From Gemmatimonadaceae bacterium (lineage in GTDB: Bacteria; Gemmatimonadota; Gemmatimonadetes; Gemmatimonadales; Gemmatimonadaceae): 64,000 nt of DNA. A model generated the notes under the pieces. It was not told the origin of the DNA and did no database searches. It worked only from the letters and a program-made list of their open reading frames with translations. Each line of letters starts with the position of its first letter. Positions within the stretch are counted from its first letter, which is position 1. The position numbers and the translations under genes were made by a program. Positions 29,136 through 38,627 of the stretch are shown here, piece after piece. The stretch lies in contig JAICWO010000007.1 of the NCBI GenBank assembly GCA_025934775.1, positions 186,001-250,000 of the forward strand, in the 5' to 3' direction.

Positions 29136-32100
29136 TCAGCTCCGATCGTCCGCGGCGAGCAGCCGCTCGACTTCCTCCAGCTCGCGTTCCGCATCGAACG
29201 CCGAGTTGGTCACGGGAAACGACGGCACGCCGCGCGGCGCGGCGGCGGCGGCGCCGTCGTTGCGCGGGCGCGTCGGGTCCGCGTCGATCGCTCGACACAA
29301 ATACTCGGCCAGCTCCTCGATCGACGAATAGTCGAACGCCACCGTCGTGGGAAGCTGTACCGCGAGGGCGCGTTCGATGCGATTGCGCAGCTCCACCGCC
29401 ATGAGGGAGTCGAGTCCGAGATCGAAAAAGCCCGCCGTCACGTCGATACCGCCGGTGCGTCCGCTCACGTGTGATACTTCTCCAACGAGAAATTCAGAAA
29501 GTCGCGCTCGGCGATGCTCCGCGCTCGCGCGCCGCAGCGCCGCGCGGAGCGCGGTGCCTGTAGTGGCGCCATGCGACGGACTCGCCGCCTGGACGGCCGG
29601 CGCGGACACCACCGCCGGCCCGGCCTCGACCGCATGGAACCAGTGCCGCCGCCGATCGAACGCGTAGGTCGGAAGCTCGGCACGCGCCGCCCGTATCTCG
29701 TATAATGCGTGCGTGGCGTCCACCTCGCCGGCGATCCATGCCTCGGCGAATCGGCGCAGCCCTGGCTCTGTCCGCTCCGCCTCACGCGGCGTCGCGAGCG
29801 CGTCGTTCCGGGCGCGGCCAAGGTGCGCCGCGCTGCCGCTCGCCACGAACGCGTCGAGCTGCTCCACGAGCTCCGATGGACGGGCGCATACGATCGCGAG
29901 CCGTTCGGGCAGCGCCGCTCGCGCATGCACGAGCGTCGCGCACACCGACCCGAGCGAGAGCTCCGGGTGCGCGCGCAGGTGCGCCGACAGTCGCGCCGCA
30001 TTCCCCGCCAGAGCGCCGCGCGTCCGCGCCGACACCAGCGCGAGGTGCGGCGTCGCCGCGCCGTCCTCGCGCGAGGTCGGCGCGATCGCAGTGGGCGCGG
30101 CCTCCAGCACCGCGTGCGTGTTGGTCCCGCCGAACCCGAACGCGCTCACGCCGGCGATACGGCGCGGCGACGCGAACACCGTTTGCTCATGAGGGATCGC
30201 GAATGGCGTCCCGTCCAGGTGGATCGCGGGATTCACCGACCGCACGTTCGCGTGTGGCGGAATCTGCGCCTGTTGGAGCGCGAGCACGACCTTGATGACG
30301 CCGGCAACCCCGGCCGCGGCTTCGAGATGGCCGACGTTCGTCTTCACGGAACCCACATAACAGATCTGGTTCGGCGCGCGGCCGGTGCCCAACGCCTGTT
30401 GAATCGCGCCGATCTCGATCGGGTCGCCGAGGACCGTACCGGTGCCGTGCGCCTCGACGTAGCCGACGTCAGCGGCCGCGACGCCAGCATCGAGGAGCGC
30501 CGCCTCGATCACCGCCTGTTGCGCGGCGCCATTGGGCGCCGTGAGTCCGTTGCTCCGCCCATCCTGGTTCACGGCGGTGCCGCGCACGACGGCGAGAATG
30601 CGATCGCCGTCGCGAGCCGCGTCGACGAGCCGCTTGAGCACGAGGACGCCGCAGCCTTCCGCGCGCACGTAGCCGTTGGCGCCGGCGTCGAACGTTTTGC
30701 ATCGGCCGTCGGGCGCGAGCATCCCCGCGCCTGTGAATGCCGCGGTGAGCGCCGGATCGAGCAGCGCGTTCACGCCGCCAACGAGCGCCGCGTCGCAGTC
30801 ACGCCGCCGCAGCGCACCCGCCGCGAGATGGAGCGCGGTGAGCGACGACGAGCACGCCGTGTCCACCGCCAGGCTCGGCCCGCGGAGGTCGAGCACGTAC
30901 GAGATCCGGTTCGCCGCGACCGAGAGCGCGTTGCCAGTTCCGGTATAGAGCTCAGCCGGCGCCCGGCGCTCCTGGCGCCGGAAATAATCCTGCGAGCTGA
31001 TGCCGACGAACACGCCCGTACGCGTGCCCGCCAAACGCGTCGGCGCAATCCCCGCGTGCTCGAGCGCTTGCCACGCCCCCTCGAGCAGGAGCCGCTGCTG
31101 TGGATCCATCGCGTCCGCCTCGCGCGGCGTGATCCCGAACAGCTCCGCGTCGAACTCGTCGATCGCATCGAGAAATCCCGCCCGCTGCGCCGCGCCGCTC
31201 GGCGCGTCCACACCATCGAACGGCGATGCCCAGCCGCGCCGCGCCTCGGGCACGGCGCGCACACCGTCTCCGCCCGATCGCAACAGCGCCCAGAACGAAT
31301 CGAGATCGGGAGCACCGGGGAACCGCGCCGACATGCCAATGATCGCGAGGGCCTCGCCCGCTTCCGCGACGGGCGGCTCCGCGCGCGGTACGCTGGTGCC
31401 CGTCATGTACCGGGCGAGCGCGTCTATTGAAGGATGCTCATACGCGATCGTCGGCGGCACGATGCGGCCGTCACCCAGACGCCCGCCGATCTCGCCCGAG
31501 AGAATCACCGCGCGCAGCGAGTCCAACCCGTACTGCGCGAGCGGCTCGCGCGGCGCGATGCGCTCGGGCGCTATCGAGAGCAGCGCGGCGACCCGCTCGC
31601 GCAGCCATCGGACAGTCACCGGGTCAACGCCCGCCGCATCGCCGACGGAAGCTGGCGCATCGTGGGCGATCCTCGCGCGGACGACTGGTCCGGCCGATTC
31701 GGCGACGATCGTCAACTCGCCCGCGAGATACATCGCACGGCAGCCGGATCGCTGAATCTTCCCGCTCGACGTCTTCGGCACCGTCGCGGTCTTGAGCAGC
31801 ACGATGCGCTCGACCTGAACCTCGTGCTCTTCGGCGACGGCGCGACGCACCGCGGCGAACACCGCCTCGGCGTCGAGGTGCGCGAGCGCTTGCCGCTCGA
31901 CCTCCTGCGCCACGATCAGCCGTTCTTCGCCGTCGATCTCGAGACCGAATGCCGCGCCGCAACCAGGGCGCAGCGCGGGATGACAGCGCCCCACCGTCGT
32001 CTCGATGTCCTGCGGGTAATGATTGCGCCCGCGGATCACGATCAGATCCTTGATTCGTCCCGTGACGAACAGCAGGCCCTCGTGGACGAAGCCAAGATCG

Positions 32101-33446
32101 CCCGTGCGGAGAAACGGACCTTCGTTCGTGCCGGCGATTCGGCCGCCGAACACCGCCTCGGTGTCCTCCGGACGGTTCCAGTAACCCGCCGCGATCGTCG
32201 AACCGGACGCCCAGACCTCGCCGATCTCCCGCTCGCCGAGCTCGCGGTGCGATGCCGGATCGACGATCGCCACGCGCGTGTCGCGCCAGGGATGCCCCGA
32301 GCTGACGAGCGCGCGCGTCGCGGAGCCGTCGCTCGATCTGGTGTCCGACAGTCGCACCGCGCCGGCACGCAGCTCGGCCGCGTCGACGTACGCGGTCACT
32401 GGTGCATCCGCCATGTCGCTGCCGGTCACCATCAGCGTGCCTTCGGCGAGGCCGTAGCACGGATACGAGAAGCGCGCCTGGAACCCCGCATCCGCGAACG
32501 TTTCCGCGAACCGCTCGATGACCTCGGCGCTCACCGGCTCCGCGCCGTTGTACGCGCTCGCCCACGTGTCGAGTCGCAGGCGCGCGCGCTCGTCCGGCGT
32601 CACGCGCCGGGCGAGCAGGTCGTAGGCGAAGTTCGGGCCGCCGGCGTGCGTGCCGCCGTAGGTTGAGATCGCCTCGAGCCACCGGGCCGGACGCTGGAGA
32701 AAGGCCGCCGGCGGCATGACCACCCCGGGAAAGCCCGTGAACACCGGCTGGATGATCCCGTCCACGAGCCCCATGTCGTGGAAGCTCGGCAGCCAGGTGA
32801 CGGAGACGGATGCATCAGATAACTCGAATCCTTCTTGTATAATGAGCGAATTAGCAACGATGTTGCCGTGCGTCACCATCACGCCCTTCGGCGTTCCGGT
32901 CGATCCCGACGTGTACTGGAGCAGCGCGAGATCGGCCGATCCGGGGGCGATCGCGGTCCAGTCGGCCGCGCCCTCGCGCGCCACGGCATCGGTCGCGATC
33001 CAGCGCAGGTGCTCGAGCCCCGGCGTCGCCGCCGCGAGCGCGCTCAGGTTCGGCAGCTGCGCGCCGGTCGTCATCGCGACCGTCGCGCCCGAGTCGCGCG
33101 CGATCCCGAGCAGGCGCTGCATCGACGTCTTGCGGCCGGTCGGCGGATACGCCGGCACCGCGATCAGCGACGCGTACAGACAGCCGAAGAACGCCTCGAC
33201 GAACTCGAGCCCGGGCGGATACAGCAGCAGCGCGCGGTCGCCCCGCTCGGCCACCGCCTGCAATGCGGCCGCCACCGAGCGCGCGGCACCGTCGAGCGCC
33301 GCATACGTCAGCGTCGCCGACTCGGATTCCCCGTCGGCGAGATACCGGTAGGCAACGCGATCCGCCTGCCGCGCCGCACGCTGGCGCAGGACGATGACCA
33401 CGCTGTCGGTACCGGCACCGTCGCCGGGAAGCGAATTCGTTGACAT
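29136..33446 (-). CDS. FAAL-ACP-KS-ACP loading and extension protein lacking an AT domain
   Basis: 1436 aa. Fatty acyl-AMP ligase ([11 protein letters not shown] near residue 175, followed by the SFHDMGL motif typical of FAAL) activates a fatty acid and passes it to ACP1 (YGLDSL near 642). A KS follows (DTACSSSL near 864, [15 protein letters not shown]). The usual KS-AT linker is present and runs straight into the post-AT motif [12 protein letters not shown] and ACP2 (LGLDSL near 1345). No acyltransferase, KR, DH or ER is visible. Malonate for ACP2 must therefore come from elsewhere. The same arrangement occurs in mycosubtilin MycA, which uses the separate transacylase FenF. The C terminus ([13 protein letters not shown]) looks like a docking helix for the next protein. 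I chose the ATG at 33446 because it follows the oxygenase stop by 17 nt and starts the conserved protein. The open frame continues upstream to 34802 but only as a shadow of the oxygenase gene. Confidence 0.93.
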   Translation of the reverse strand: MSTNSLPGDGAGTDSVVIVLRQRAARQADRVAYRYLADGESESATLTYAALDGAARSVAAALQAVAERGDRALLLYPPGLEFVEAFFGCLYASLIAVPAYPPTGRKTSMQRLLGIARDSGATVAMTTGAQLPNLSALAAATPGLEHLRWIATDAVAREGAADWTAIAPGSADLALLQYTSGSTGTPKGVMVTHGNIVANSLIIQEGFELSDASVSVTWLPSFHDMGLVDGIIQPVFTGFPGVVMPPAAFLQRPARWLEAISTYGGTHAGGPNFAYDLLARRVTPDERARLRLDTWASAYNGAEPVSAEVIERFAETFADAGFQARFSYPCYGLAEGTLMVTGSDMADAPVTAYVDAAELRAGAVRLSDTRSSDGSATRALVSSGHPWRDTRVAIVDPASHRELGEREIGEVWASGSTIAAGYWNRPEDTEAVFGGRIAGTNEGPFLRTGDLGFVHEGLLFVTGRIKDLIVIRGRNHYPQDIETTVGRCHPALRPGCGAAFGLEIDGEERLIVAQEVERQALAHLDAEAVFAAVRRAVAEEHEVQVERIVLLKTATVPKTSSGKIQRSGCRAMYLAGELTIVAESAGPVVRARIAHDAPASVGDAAGVDPVTVRWLRERVAALLSIAPERIAPREPLAQYGLDSLRAVILSGEIGGRLGDGRIVPPTIAYEHPSIDALARYMTGTSVPRAEPPVAEAGEALAIIGMSARFPGAPDLDSFWALLRSGGDGVRAVPEARRGWASPFDGVDAPSGAAQRAGFLDAIDEFDAELFGITPREADAMDPQQRLLLEGAWQALEHAGIAPTRLAGTRTGVFVGISSQDYFRRQERRAPAELYTGTGNALSVAANRISYVLDLRGPSLAVDTACSSSLTALHLAAGALRRRDCDAALVGGVNALLDPALTAAFTGAGMLAPDGRCKTFDAGANGYVRAEGCGVLVLKRLVDAARDGDRILAVVRGTAVNQDGRSNGLTAPNGAAQQAVIEAALLDAGVAAADVGYVEAHGTGTVLGDPIEIGAIQQALGTGRAPNQICYVGSVKTNVGHLEAAAGVAGVIKVVLALQQAQIPPHANVRSVNPAIHLDGTPFAIPHEQTVFASPRRIAGVSAFGFGGTNTHAVLEAAPTAIAPTSREDGAATPHLALVSARTRGALAGNAARLSAHLRAHPELSLGSVCATLVHARAALPERLAIVCARPSELVEQLDAFVASGSAAHLGRARNDALATPREAERTEPGLRRFAEAWIAGEVDATHALYEIRAARAELPTYAFDRRRHWFHAVEAGPAVVSAPAVQAASPSHGATTGTALRAALRRASAEHRRARLSEFLVGEVSHVSGRTGGIDVTAGFFDLGLDSLMAVELRNRIERALAVQLPTTVAFDYSSIEELAEYLCRAIDADPTRPRNDGAAAAAPRGVPSFPVTNSAFDAERELEEVERLLAADDRS

Positions 33447-33463
33447 GGACTGCCGCGCCTCAG

Positions 33464-34459
33464 TCAGGAGTTCGTCGCTGGCGCGACCGGCAACAGCCGC
33501 CCCTCCGCATCGTGGAGCTGTGCGCGCAGCGTGGGATGCTTCTCCAGCACTGAGTACAGTTGCAGCGGATACGACAAGAGATTCGGCAGGTACTCGCCGA
33601 TGTTGTGCACCGTGAAGAAGTTCATGCCGATCGCCAGACTGGGTTCCAGCCCCAGCACGTCGTGATACCAGTTCGGCGGCATGAACAGCATTTCCCCGCC
33701 CTCGAGCGTTCCCTCGTAGAGCGTGCAGTTGGCGTACTCCGGATACTCCGCCGGATCGAAGTTCCGGGGATCGACCGGCTCGCCGCTCGCGTTGTGCAGA
33801 TACGCCTCGTCGCCCGGCGGAAACAGGATCGCGTGCTTGGCACCCACGATCTCGGCGATGACCGTGTGGCTGCTCCAGTAATCCTTGTGCATGTCCACGC
33901 ACGTACCGGGGCCGCCGATGAAGATGTTGCTGAACGGGAAATAGAAAATCGCGCGCTTCCAATCGCCGGCGAGCCGCGCCTGCAGATTGTCGATGAAATA
34001 CAGGTCGTTGTCGAACTCCTCGAGCAGCGGCGCGAACTCCGGCCGCGCGAGATTCTCGTACCAGTAGAGCGTCCCCATCGCCGACTCGAGCTCGGTCGCG
34101 TCGCTCACCGGCGTCGCGCCGGCGGGCGGCTTGCTGAGATCGCCGCGTTCCACGTAATCGATGTACGTCGCGAGCGGCATCTCGTAGCCGACGGGCTGAT
34201 ACGGCTTCCGGCGCGAGCTCCGGCACCAGGCGCGCACGCGCGCCTCGCCGAACCGTCGGCGGAAATGGTCGAGCGTCCAGTCCTTCGCTTTCCACCGGGC
34301 GAGCGCGTCGGTGACGATCACCGGCGCTCCCGCGCCGTCGTTGCTCGAGAGAAATCGGCGCTCGAACTCGTCGCGTGTGAGTCCGGAGACGCGCTCGATG
34401 GGAACACGCGTCGGCCAGAGCGCCGACGGCGAAGGATCGATGTGTCTCGGATCGGTCAT
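33464..34459 (-). CDS. JmjC/cupin-like Fe(II)/2-oxoglutarate-dependent oxygenase
   Basis: 331 aa. The fold resembles cupin-like (FIH/JMJD5-type) hydroxylases. HKD near residue 190 and the distal His in PPNWYHDV near 265 form the HxD...H iron triad. The N-terminal part carries the family's P-I-E-R style opening followed by an Ala/Trp-rich helix. Enzymes of this group hydroxylate amino acid side chains, often Asn, Asp or His. It sits between the A-PCP-TE gene and the FAAL gene, so its likely substrate is an aminoacyl-PCP, a residue of the peptide, or free amino acid; sequence alone does not decide. The preceding gene's TAG stop overlaps a perfect AGGAGG Shine-Dalgarno, 8 nt from the chosen ATG. 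A GTG one codon upstream (34462) is also possible. Confidence 0.85.
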   Translation of the reverse strand: MTDPRHIDPSPSALWPTRVPIERVSGLTRDEFERRFLSSNDGAGAPVIVTDALARWKAKDWTLDHFRRRFGEARVRAWCRSSRRKPYQPVGYEMPLATYIDYVERGDLSKPPAGATPVSDATELESAMGTLYWYENLARPEFAPLLEEFDNDLYFIDNLQARLAGDWKRAIFYFPFSNIFIGGPGTCVDMHKDYWSSHTVIAEIVGAKHAILFPPGDEAYLHNASGEPVDPRNFDPAEYPEYANCTLYEGTLEGGEMLFMPPNWYHDVLGLEPSLAIGMNFFTVHNIGEYLPNLLSYPLQLYSVLEKHPTLRAQLHDAEGRLLPVAPATNS

Positions 34460-34471
34460 CACGTGTGCCTC

Positions 34472-37039
34472 CTAACGACTGGTGTGGAGGATCTGATCGA
34501 GCAACCGGCCGTTGGCCTCGGCGTGCGGCGCGAGCGTCATCTCCAGATGGCTCCCACTCCCGGCATGCACCGTGAAGGCGCCCGTCGTCGTATCGCGCCA
34601 CTCGAGACACGGCTCGCGATCGTCGGAATGCACGAAGTGGATGTCGGCCTTGGTGCGGCCGGCGTTCGCCGTCGTGGATTCGTACCGGAGAAACGCGCGC
34701 ATCTTGAGCGACATGCGCTCGATCAGAAATTCGTTGCGTACGAAATCGCGAAACTGCTCCGTCTCGCGCATCAGTCCTGCGAGGTTCTCGATGTTGCCCC
34801 ACACGATCTCGTCAATTGCCGCCTCGGACAACGCCTCGGGTCGATCGCGGCGCTTGGCGTCGAGCATCACGATACGATCGACGCGCCCTCCCTCGCGCTC
34901 GAGCGCGACGGCGACATCGAAGGCGAGGTTTCCGCCCGCGGAATAGCCGACGAACGTATACGGCCCGCGCGCGTCGACTTCGCGGACGGCGTCCGCGAGC
35001 TCACGCACCGGATCGCCGGTGTCGGGAACGTCAAATGAATGCAATGCGTGCCGGGTCAGGTGGGCAGCCAAACCGCAAAACGCCAGGCCGTAGCCGAGCA
35101 GCGGCGGGAACGCAAACGCCAGGGCGGGCCGGTCGGCGCCGTAACGTACGCCGAAGCCGTTGGCATGTCGAGCCAAATAGCCGTCGACTTCGCGAATCCA
35201 TTCCGCCTGCCCGCTCGGCGTGGGCCGGTTCAGGATCGTGCCGACCGGAACCTCGCGGCCGAACTCCACGCTGAGTCGCGCGGCGACCGTCAGCGCGACG
35301 ACCGATGTCGCGCCGAGGGTGAATACGTCGTCGGCCGGTGACACATCGGACCGTCCGAGCGCAGCCCGCCAGATGGCCACGATCCGCGACTCGAGCTCCG
35401 TCGCCGCGTCGGCGCCGTCGACGCGTGGGTCGTGCGGCTGGCGCGGAATCTCGCTCGCAGCAATGGGCGGCAGCGCCCGCCGATCTCGCTTTCCGTTGGC
35501 GTTGAGCGGGATGGCGTCGACGTAGACGTAGATCGACGGCACCATCGCGCGCGGGAGCACCGCCGCGAGGGCCGCCCGCATCTCGCCCGCCGTCGGGGCG
35601 CGCTCGCCGGCGACGACGTACGCCGCCAGGTGGCGCGGCTCGCCGGGGGCGCCCGCGGCCGTCACGACGGCGTCGCGCAATGAGCATATACTCATGAGCG
35701 TACGCTCGATCTCGCCGGGCTCGATCCGGACGCCGTTCACCTTGATCTGGTCGTCGGCACGGCCCGCCAGCTCGAGCTGTCCGTCGCTCCGCATCCGGCC
35801 CAGATCGCCCGTCAGGTAGATCAGGTCGCCGTGGCGCGCACCCGGAGACGCGCGAAAACGCCGGGCGTCCGCGGCACTCGCCGTCCCATCCAGGTACCCG
35901 AGCGTGCGGAACGGCGTCCGGATGCCGATCTCGCCGAGCACGCCGGGCGCGCAGAGGCGATCGCTACCCTCGAGCACGACCACGTCCGTGTGCGGCAGCG
36001 GAAACCCAACCGGCTGCACGCCGGGTTCTGGCGCCGGTCCGATGACCGCGCAGCACTTCGCGAGCGTCGTCTCGGTGGGGCCGTACAGATTCATCACCGC
36101 GCTCGCCGGCGCGATCCCTCGCCATTGCCGAACGAGCGTGTCGGTGAGCGGCTCGCCGGCGAAGAACGTCCTCCGCAGCATGGGCAGCGCAACGTCGCGG
36201 GGCGCGCTCTCGATCCAGACTCGCGTGAGCGATGGCACGAGGTGCGCCCACGTGGCTCGCGTCGATTGCAACCAGGCGAGGACGCGGTCTGCACGTTCAT
36301 CGGCCTGATCGGGAAGCAGCAGACAGGCGCCACTCGTCAGCGGCAGAAACACATCGCGGAGCATCACGTCGAACGACACGCGCGTGAGCGCCGCGCATCG
36401 GTCGGCGGGTGAGGCGTCGAATGTCTCGCGCTGCCACGCGATGAAATGCGCGAGGCCATGGTGCGCGCCGAGGACGCCTTTAGGCGCTCCCGTCGATCCC
36501 GACGTGAAGAACACGTACGCGGCGTCGCGCCGCTCCGGTCCATCGTGCCAACGCTCGGCCGGACTCCGTTCGGTTCCGCGCGCGTCGCAATCGGCGGAGG
36601 CGATCGTGTGCGGAAGCTCGCGTGCCCACGCCGGCAGCCCGCGCCGTCCCACCCACACCACGTGCCGAGCGTTCGCGCGCCGCGCCAACGACGCCAAGCG
36701 TTCATCGGGGAACTCCGCGTCGATCATCAGGAGCACGCCGCGAGCGGCGAGCACGCCGAGCATCGCCGCAATCAGCCCCGGCGATCGCGACCGGCCACCG
36801 ACCGCCACGACCGCACCGGTCTCGAGCGCCGTATCGCGCAACGTCTGGCGAATCGCGTCCGCGCTCGCGAGGAGCGCGGCGTACGTGGTCACTCGCCCGT
36901 TCTGGTCGATCGCTGGCGCGTGTGGCGCCGCGCTCGCCACGGCGACGATCGTCTCGAGGACGGTCGGATACTCCGGAACGGCGTCCGGCACGCGCACGGC
37001 GCTCGGCGCGTGCGTCACTGCGGTGGCAAGCGTGGTCAC
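34472..37039 (-). CDS. Free-standing NRPS protein A-PCP-TE
   Basis: 855 aa with no condensation domain. The adenylation domain has FTSGSTGAPKG near residue 180, NLYGPTETT, and YLTGDLGRMRSDG. The PCP is near 575, with LGATS in place of the usual LGGHS/LGGDS, but the attachment Ser is kept. The thioesterase has GYSAGG near 698. The by-eye code DVRHFALLAK matches no code I recall. The TE resembles the TE of the terminal NRPS protein: both begin with FPPL.GYGLAF and share GYSAGG, so they are probably paralogues. An A-PCP-TE protein beside an oxygenase recalls nikkomycin NikP1/NikP2, where a PCP-bound amino acid is beta-hydroxylated and then released. It could prepare a modified residue for the assembly line. 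The start is GTG, sharing GTGA with the previous stop; GGAGG lies 4 nt ahead. Confidence 0.9.
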   Translation of the reverse strand: MTTLATAVTHAPSAVRVPDAVPEYPTVLETIVAVASAAPHAPAIDQNGRVTTYAALLASADAIRQTLRDTALETGAVVAVGGRSRSPGLIAAMLGVLAARGVLLMIDAEFPDERLASLARRANARHVVWVGRRGLPAWARELPHTIASADCDARGTERSPAERWHDGPERRDAAYVFFTSGSTGAPKGVLGAHHGLAHFIAWQRETFDASPADRCAALTRVSFDVMLRDVFLPLTSGACLLLPDQADERADRVLAWLQSTRATWAHLVPSLTRVWIESAPRDVALPMLRRTFFAGEPLTDTLVRQWRGIAPASAVMNLYGPTETTLAKCCAVIGPAPEPGVQPVGFPLPHTDVVVLEGSDRLCAPGVLGEIGIRTPFRTLGYLDGTASAADARRFRASPGARHGDLIYLTGDLGRMRSDGQLELAGRADDQIKVNGVRIEPGEIERTLMSICSLRDAVVTAAGAPGEPRHLAAYVVAGERAPTAGEMRAALAAVLPRAMVPSIYVYVDAIPLNANGKRDRRALPPIAASEIPRQPHDPRVDGADAATELESRIVAIWRAALGRSDVSPADDVFTLGATSVVALTVAARLSVEFGREVPVGTILNRPTPSGQAEWIREVDGYLARHANGFGVRYGADRPALAFAFPPLLGYGLAFCGLAAHLTRHALHSFDVPDTGDPVRELADAVREVDARGPYTFVGYSAGGNLAFDVAVALEREGGRVDRIVMLDAKRRDRPEALSEAAIDEIVWGNIENLAGLMRETEQFRDFVRNEFLIERMSLKMRAFLRYESTTANAGRTKADIHFVHSDDREPCLEWRDTTTGAFTVHAGSGSHLEMTLAPHAEANGRLLDQILHTSR
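35680..35712. repeat. Near-palindrome ATGAG-CATATA-CTCAT next to GAGCGTACGCTC
   Basis: Two symmetric elements lie side by side in the A8 region of the A-PCP-TE gene: ATGAGCATATACTCAT at 35680-35695, then the perfect 12-nt palindrome GAGCGTACGCTC, ending near 35707. It is the fourth ATGAG...CTCAT site in the operon and again falls in an unrelated stretch of protein (ERTLMSICSLRD). Confidence 0.5.
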
Positions 37040-37668
37040 GCCGCCTCCGCGTGGCGGCGGATGAGCTCGACCGCGCGGGCGACCACCGCATCGATGCCCT
37101 CGAGCGCGATCCGTTCGGACGGGGCGTGCGTCGACACGAGATCCTCGATGATCGCCTGCTGGCGTCGGATCTCGCTGTGGAGCAGCTCCGGTTTGTCGCG
37201 TTGAATGAGGGCGGGGTCGCGCTGTAGAAACAACATCAGGTTTGGCTGAGGAACCAGCGATTCAAGCCAACGTACCACACGGCGCGGCAGCGCGCGATGC
37301 CCGTACAGGTAATGAAAATCGAAGTATGAGCGATCGAATATGAGCAAATCCTCGGCATTTTTCCGCCGAAGCGCAAGTCTGGACAAACCCATATCGACCG
37401 CATGGTAGGCGACCACGATGAACGACTGCCAGGCCGGCAGCGGCGGCGAGGCGACATTGCTCGGCGGCGTCGGGTGCCGGCGCTCCCACCACATGATGAA
37501 GCCGCCAAAGATGCTTTCGAACGGGGGGAGCACGTTGAGCGACCACCGCACGACCTGCCGCTGCGCGAACGGAAGGTCCGGCTGCCGCGCCAACTGCTCC
37601 GCCACCGTCGTCTTGCCCGAGCCGTCCGGACCGAGCAGCACGACGCAAAACGGACGGCGGCGCTTCAT
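37036..37668 (-). CDS. Small P-loop kinase, thymidylate-kinase-like
   Basis: 210 aa. It opens with a Walker A motif GPDGSGKTT at residues 12-20. Mid-protein DRSYFDFHYLYG resembles the DR-Y/H motif of thymidylate kinases, and an Arg-rich stretch further on could form the lid. The true dTMP kinase is a housekeeping gene; this divergent copy inside a biosynthetic operon more likely phosphorylates something else, but the substrate is unknown. Both ends overlap neighbours by 4 nt (ATGA at the start, GTGA at the end), so it is translated as part of the operon. Codon use around 37240-37380 is more AT-rich than its neighbours, which may point to a separate origin. The open frame extends to 37932 upstream but lies over the PPTase gene, so I start at the ATG at 37668. 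Confidence 0.8.
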   Translation of the reverse strand: MKRRRPFCVVLLGPDGSGKTTVAEQLARQPDLPFAQRQVVRWSLNVLPPFESIFGGFIMWWERRHPTPPSNVASPPLPAWQSFIVVAYHAVDMGLSRLALRRKNAEDLLIFDRSYFDFHYLYGHRALPRRVVRWLESLVPQPNLMLFLQRDPALIQRDKPELLHSEIRRQQAIIEDLVSTHAPSERIALEGIDAVVARAVELIRRHAEAA

Positions 37669-38351
37669 TCGACCGGTCCCATCGTCACGAGCGACGCATC
37701 CGCCGCCGGCGTCGCGATCGCTCCGACGAACCCCCGAAACGGCTCGAAGTGACGCGTCCACCACGCGACCGGGAGCCGCGCCGTGTCGCGGACGGTGACC
37801 GCCGCGGGACGCTCGCTGTCGACGATGAATCCGTCGAGCGGAATCGTCAGCCCCACGCCAATCCCCTTCACGTATGCCTCTTTGGCGGTCCAGACGCGGA
37901 AGAATGCCTGTACGCGCTCCGATGCGTCGCACGCCCCGAGCGCGGCGGCCTCCTCGCGCGCGAACGTGCGCGCCGCGAGCGACTCGAGCTCCGGAATGAG
38001 CCGGATCTCCTCGACGTCCACACCGACGGGACCGACGCCCGACACCGCGATCACCGCGACGTCGCCGGAATGCGAGACGCTGAACGGCGGCGCGTCGCCG
38101 GCGACGCGGGGCTTGCCATGCGATCCCAGCTCGAACGTGATCGCGGCGGGATCTTCGCCGCGATACCGCGCGAGCACGGTCCGCACCGCGGCGCGCGCGA
38201 GGACGAACCGGCGCCGCAGATGATCGCCGCGATAGCGGGCCGCGCGCTCACGCTCGTCGTGCGACAGCGTTCGCGCGGCGCGCGCCACCGCGTCGGGGCC
38301 CGCGTCGAGACGCGTCGCCCAGACGTGAATGCTCCCGGGTTGTATTATCAA
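37665..38351 (-). CDS. Sfp-type 4'-phosphopantetheinyl transferase
   Basis: About 228 aa, the normal length of the Sfp/AcpT family. Signatures present are [19 protein letters not shown] (Mg-binding Asp and Glu) and [15 protein letters not shown]. It transfers phosphopantetheine from CoA to the Ser of the ACP and PCP domains, so it should activate all the carriers encoded downstream. I chose the TTG at 38351, which overlaps the MbtH stop as TTGA and puts HVWATRLD near the N terminus as in relatives. No strong Shine-Dalgarno is seen, so coupling to MbtH translation is likely. An alternative start at 38444 would overlap MbtH by about 100 nt. The 3' end overlaps the kinase gene as ATGA. Confidence 0.93.
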   Translation of the reverse strand: MIIQPGSIHVWATRLDAGPDAVARAARTLSHDERERAARYRGDHLRRRFVLARAAVRTVLARYRGEDPAAITFELGSHGKPRVAGDAPPFSVSHSGDVAVIAVSGVGPVGVDVEEIRLIPELESLAARTFAREEAAALGACDASERVQAFFRVWTAKEAYVKGIGVGLTIPLDGFIVDSERPAAVTVRDTARLPVAWWTRHFEPFRGFVGAIATPAADASLVTMGPVE

Positions 38352-38578
38352 CTCTCGCCGCGTGCCCGCTCCAGCTCCTCCATCTTCCTGCGCAACGAGA
38401 GGGGACGCATGTCGGTCCACACCTCTTCTATGTACGCGAGGCACTCGGCTTTCGTGCCGGTCTTGCCCGCGTCGCGCCAGCCAAGTGCATTCTCGCGGCT
38501 CGCGGGCCAGATGGAATATTGCTCTTCATGATTGACTACGACTTTATAGAGTGTAGTATCGTCTCGTTCGTCATCCAC
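38348..38578 (-). CDS. mbtH: MbtH-like protein, NRPS adenylation partner
   Basis: 76 aa, within the 60-80 aa range of the family. It keeps the family core: [33 protein letters not shown] and SLR. The residue before LGW is Ala where the consensus has Pro. MbtH proteins bind A domains and help them fold and adenylate. It is the first gene of the minus-strand operon. I start at the GTG at 38578, preceded by AGAGGTGAG about 4-7 nt away. A longer frame from 38701 would add about 41 residues that no MbtH protein needs and would run over the promoter. The stop overlaps the PPTase start. Confidence 0.93.
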   Translation of the reverse strand: MDDERDDTTLYKVVVNHEEQYSIWPASRENALGWRDAGKTGTKAECLAYIEEVWTDMRPLSLRRKMEELERARGES

Positions 38579-38627
38579 GATCTCACCTCTGGCGGCATGG
38601 GTCGCACGACGGTCGGTTCGGGCGTAC

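Noticed and set aside
33447-34802. In-frame upstream extension of the FAAL gene to 34802
   Set aside because: The extra 452 residues lie across the oxygenase gene in another frame, are Arg-rich without any family match, and the ATG at 33446 begins the conserved FAAL sequence right after the oxygenase stop.
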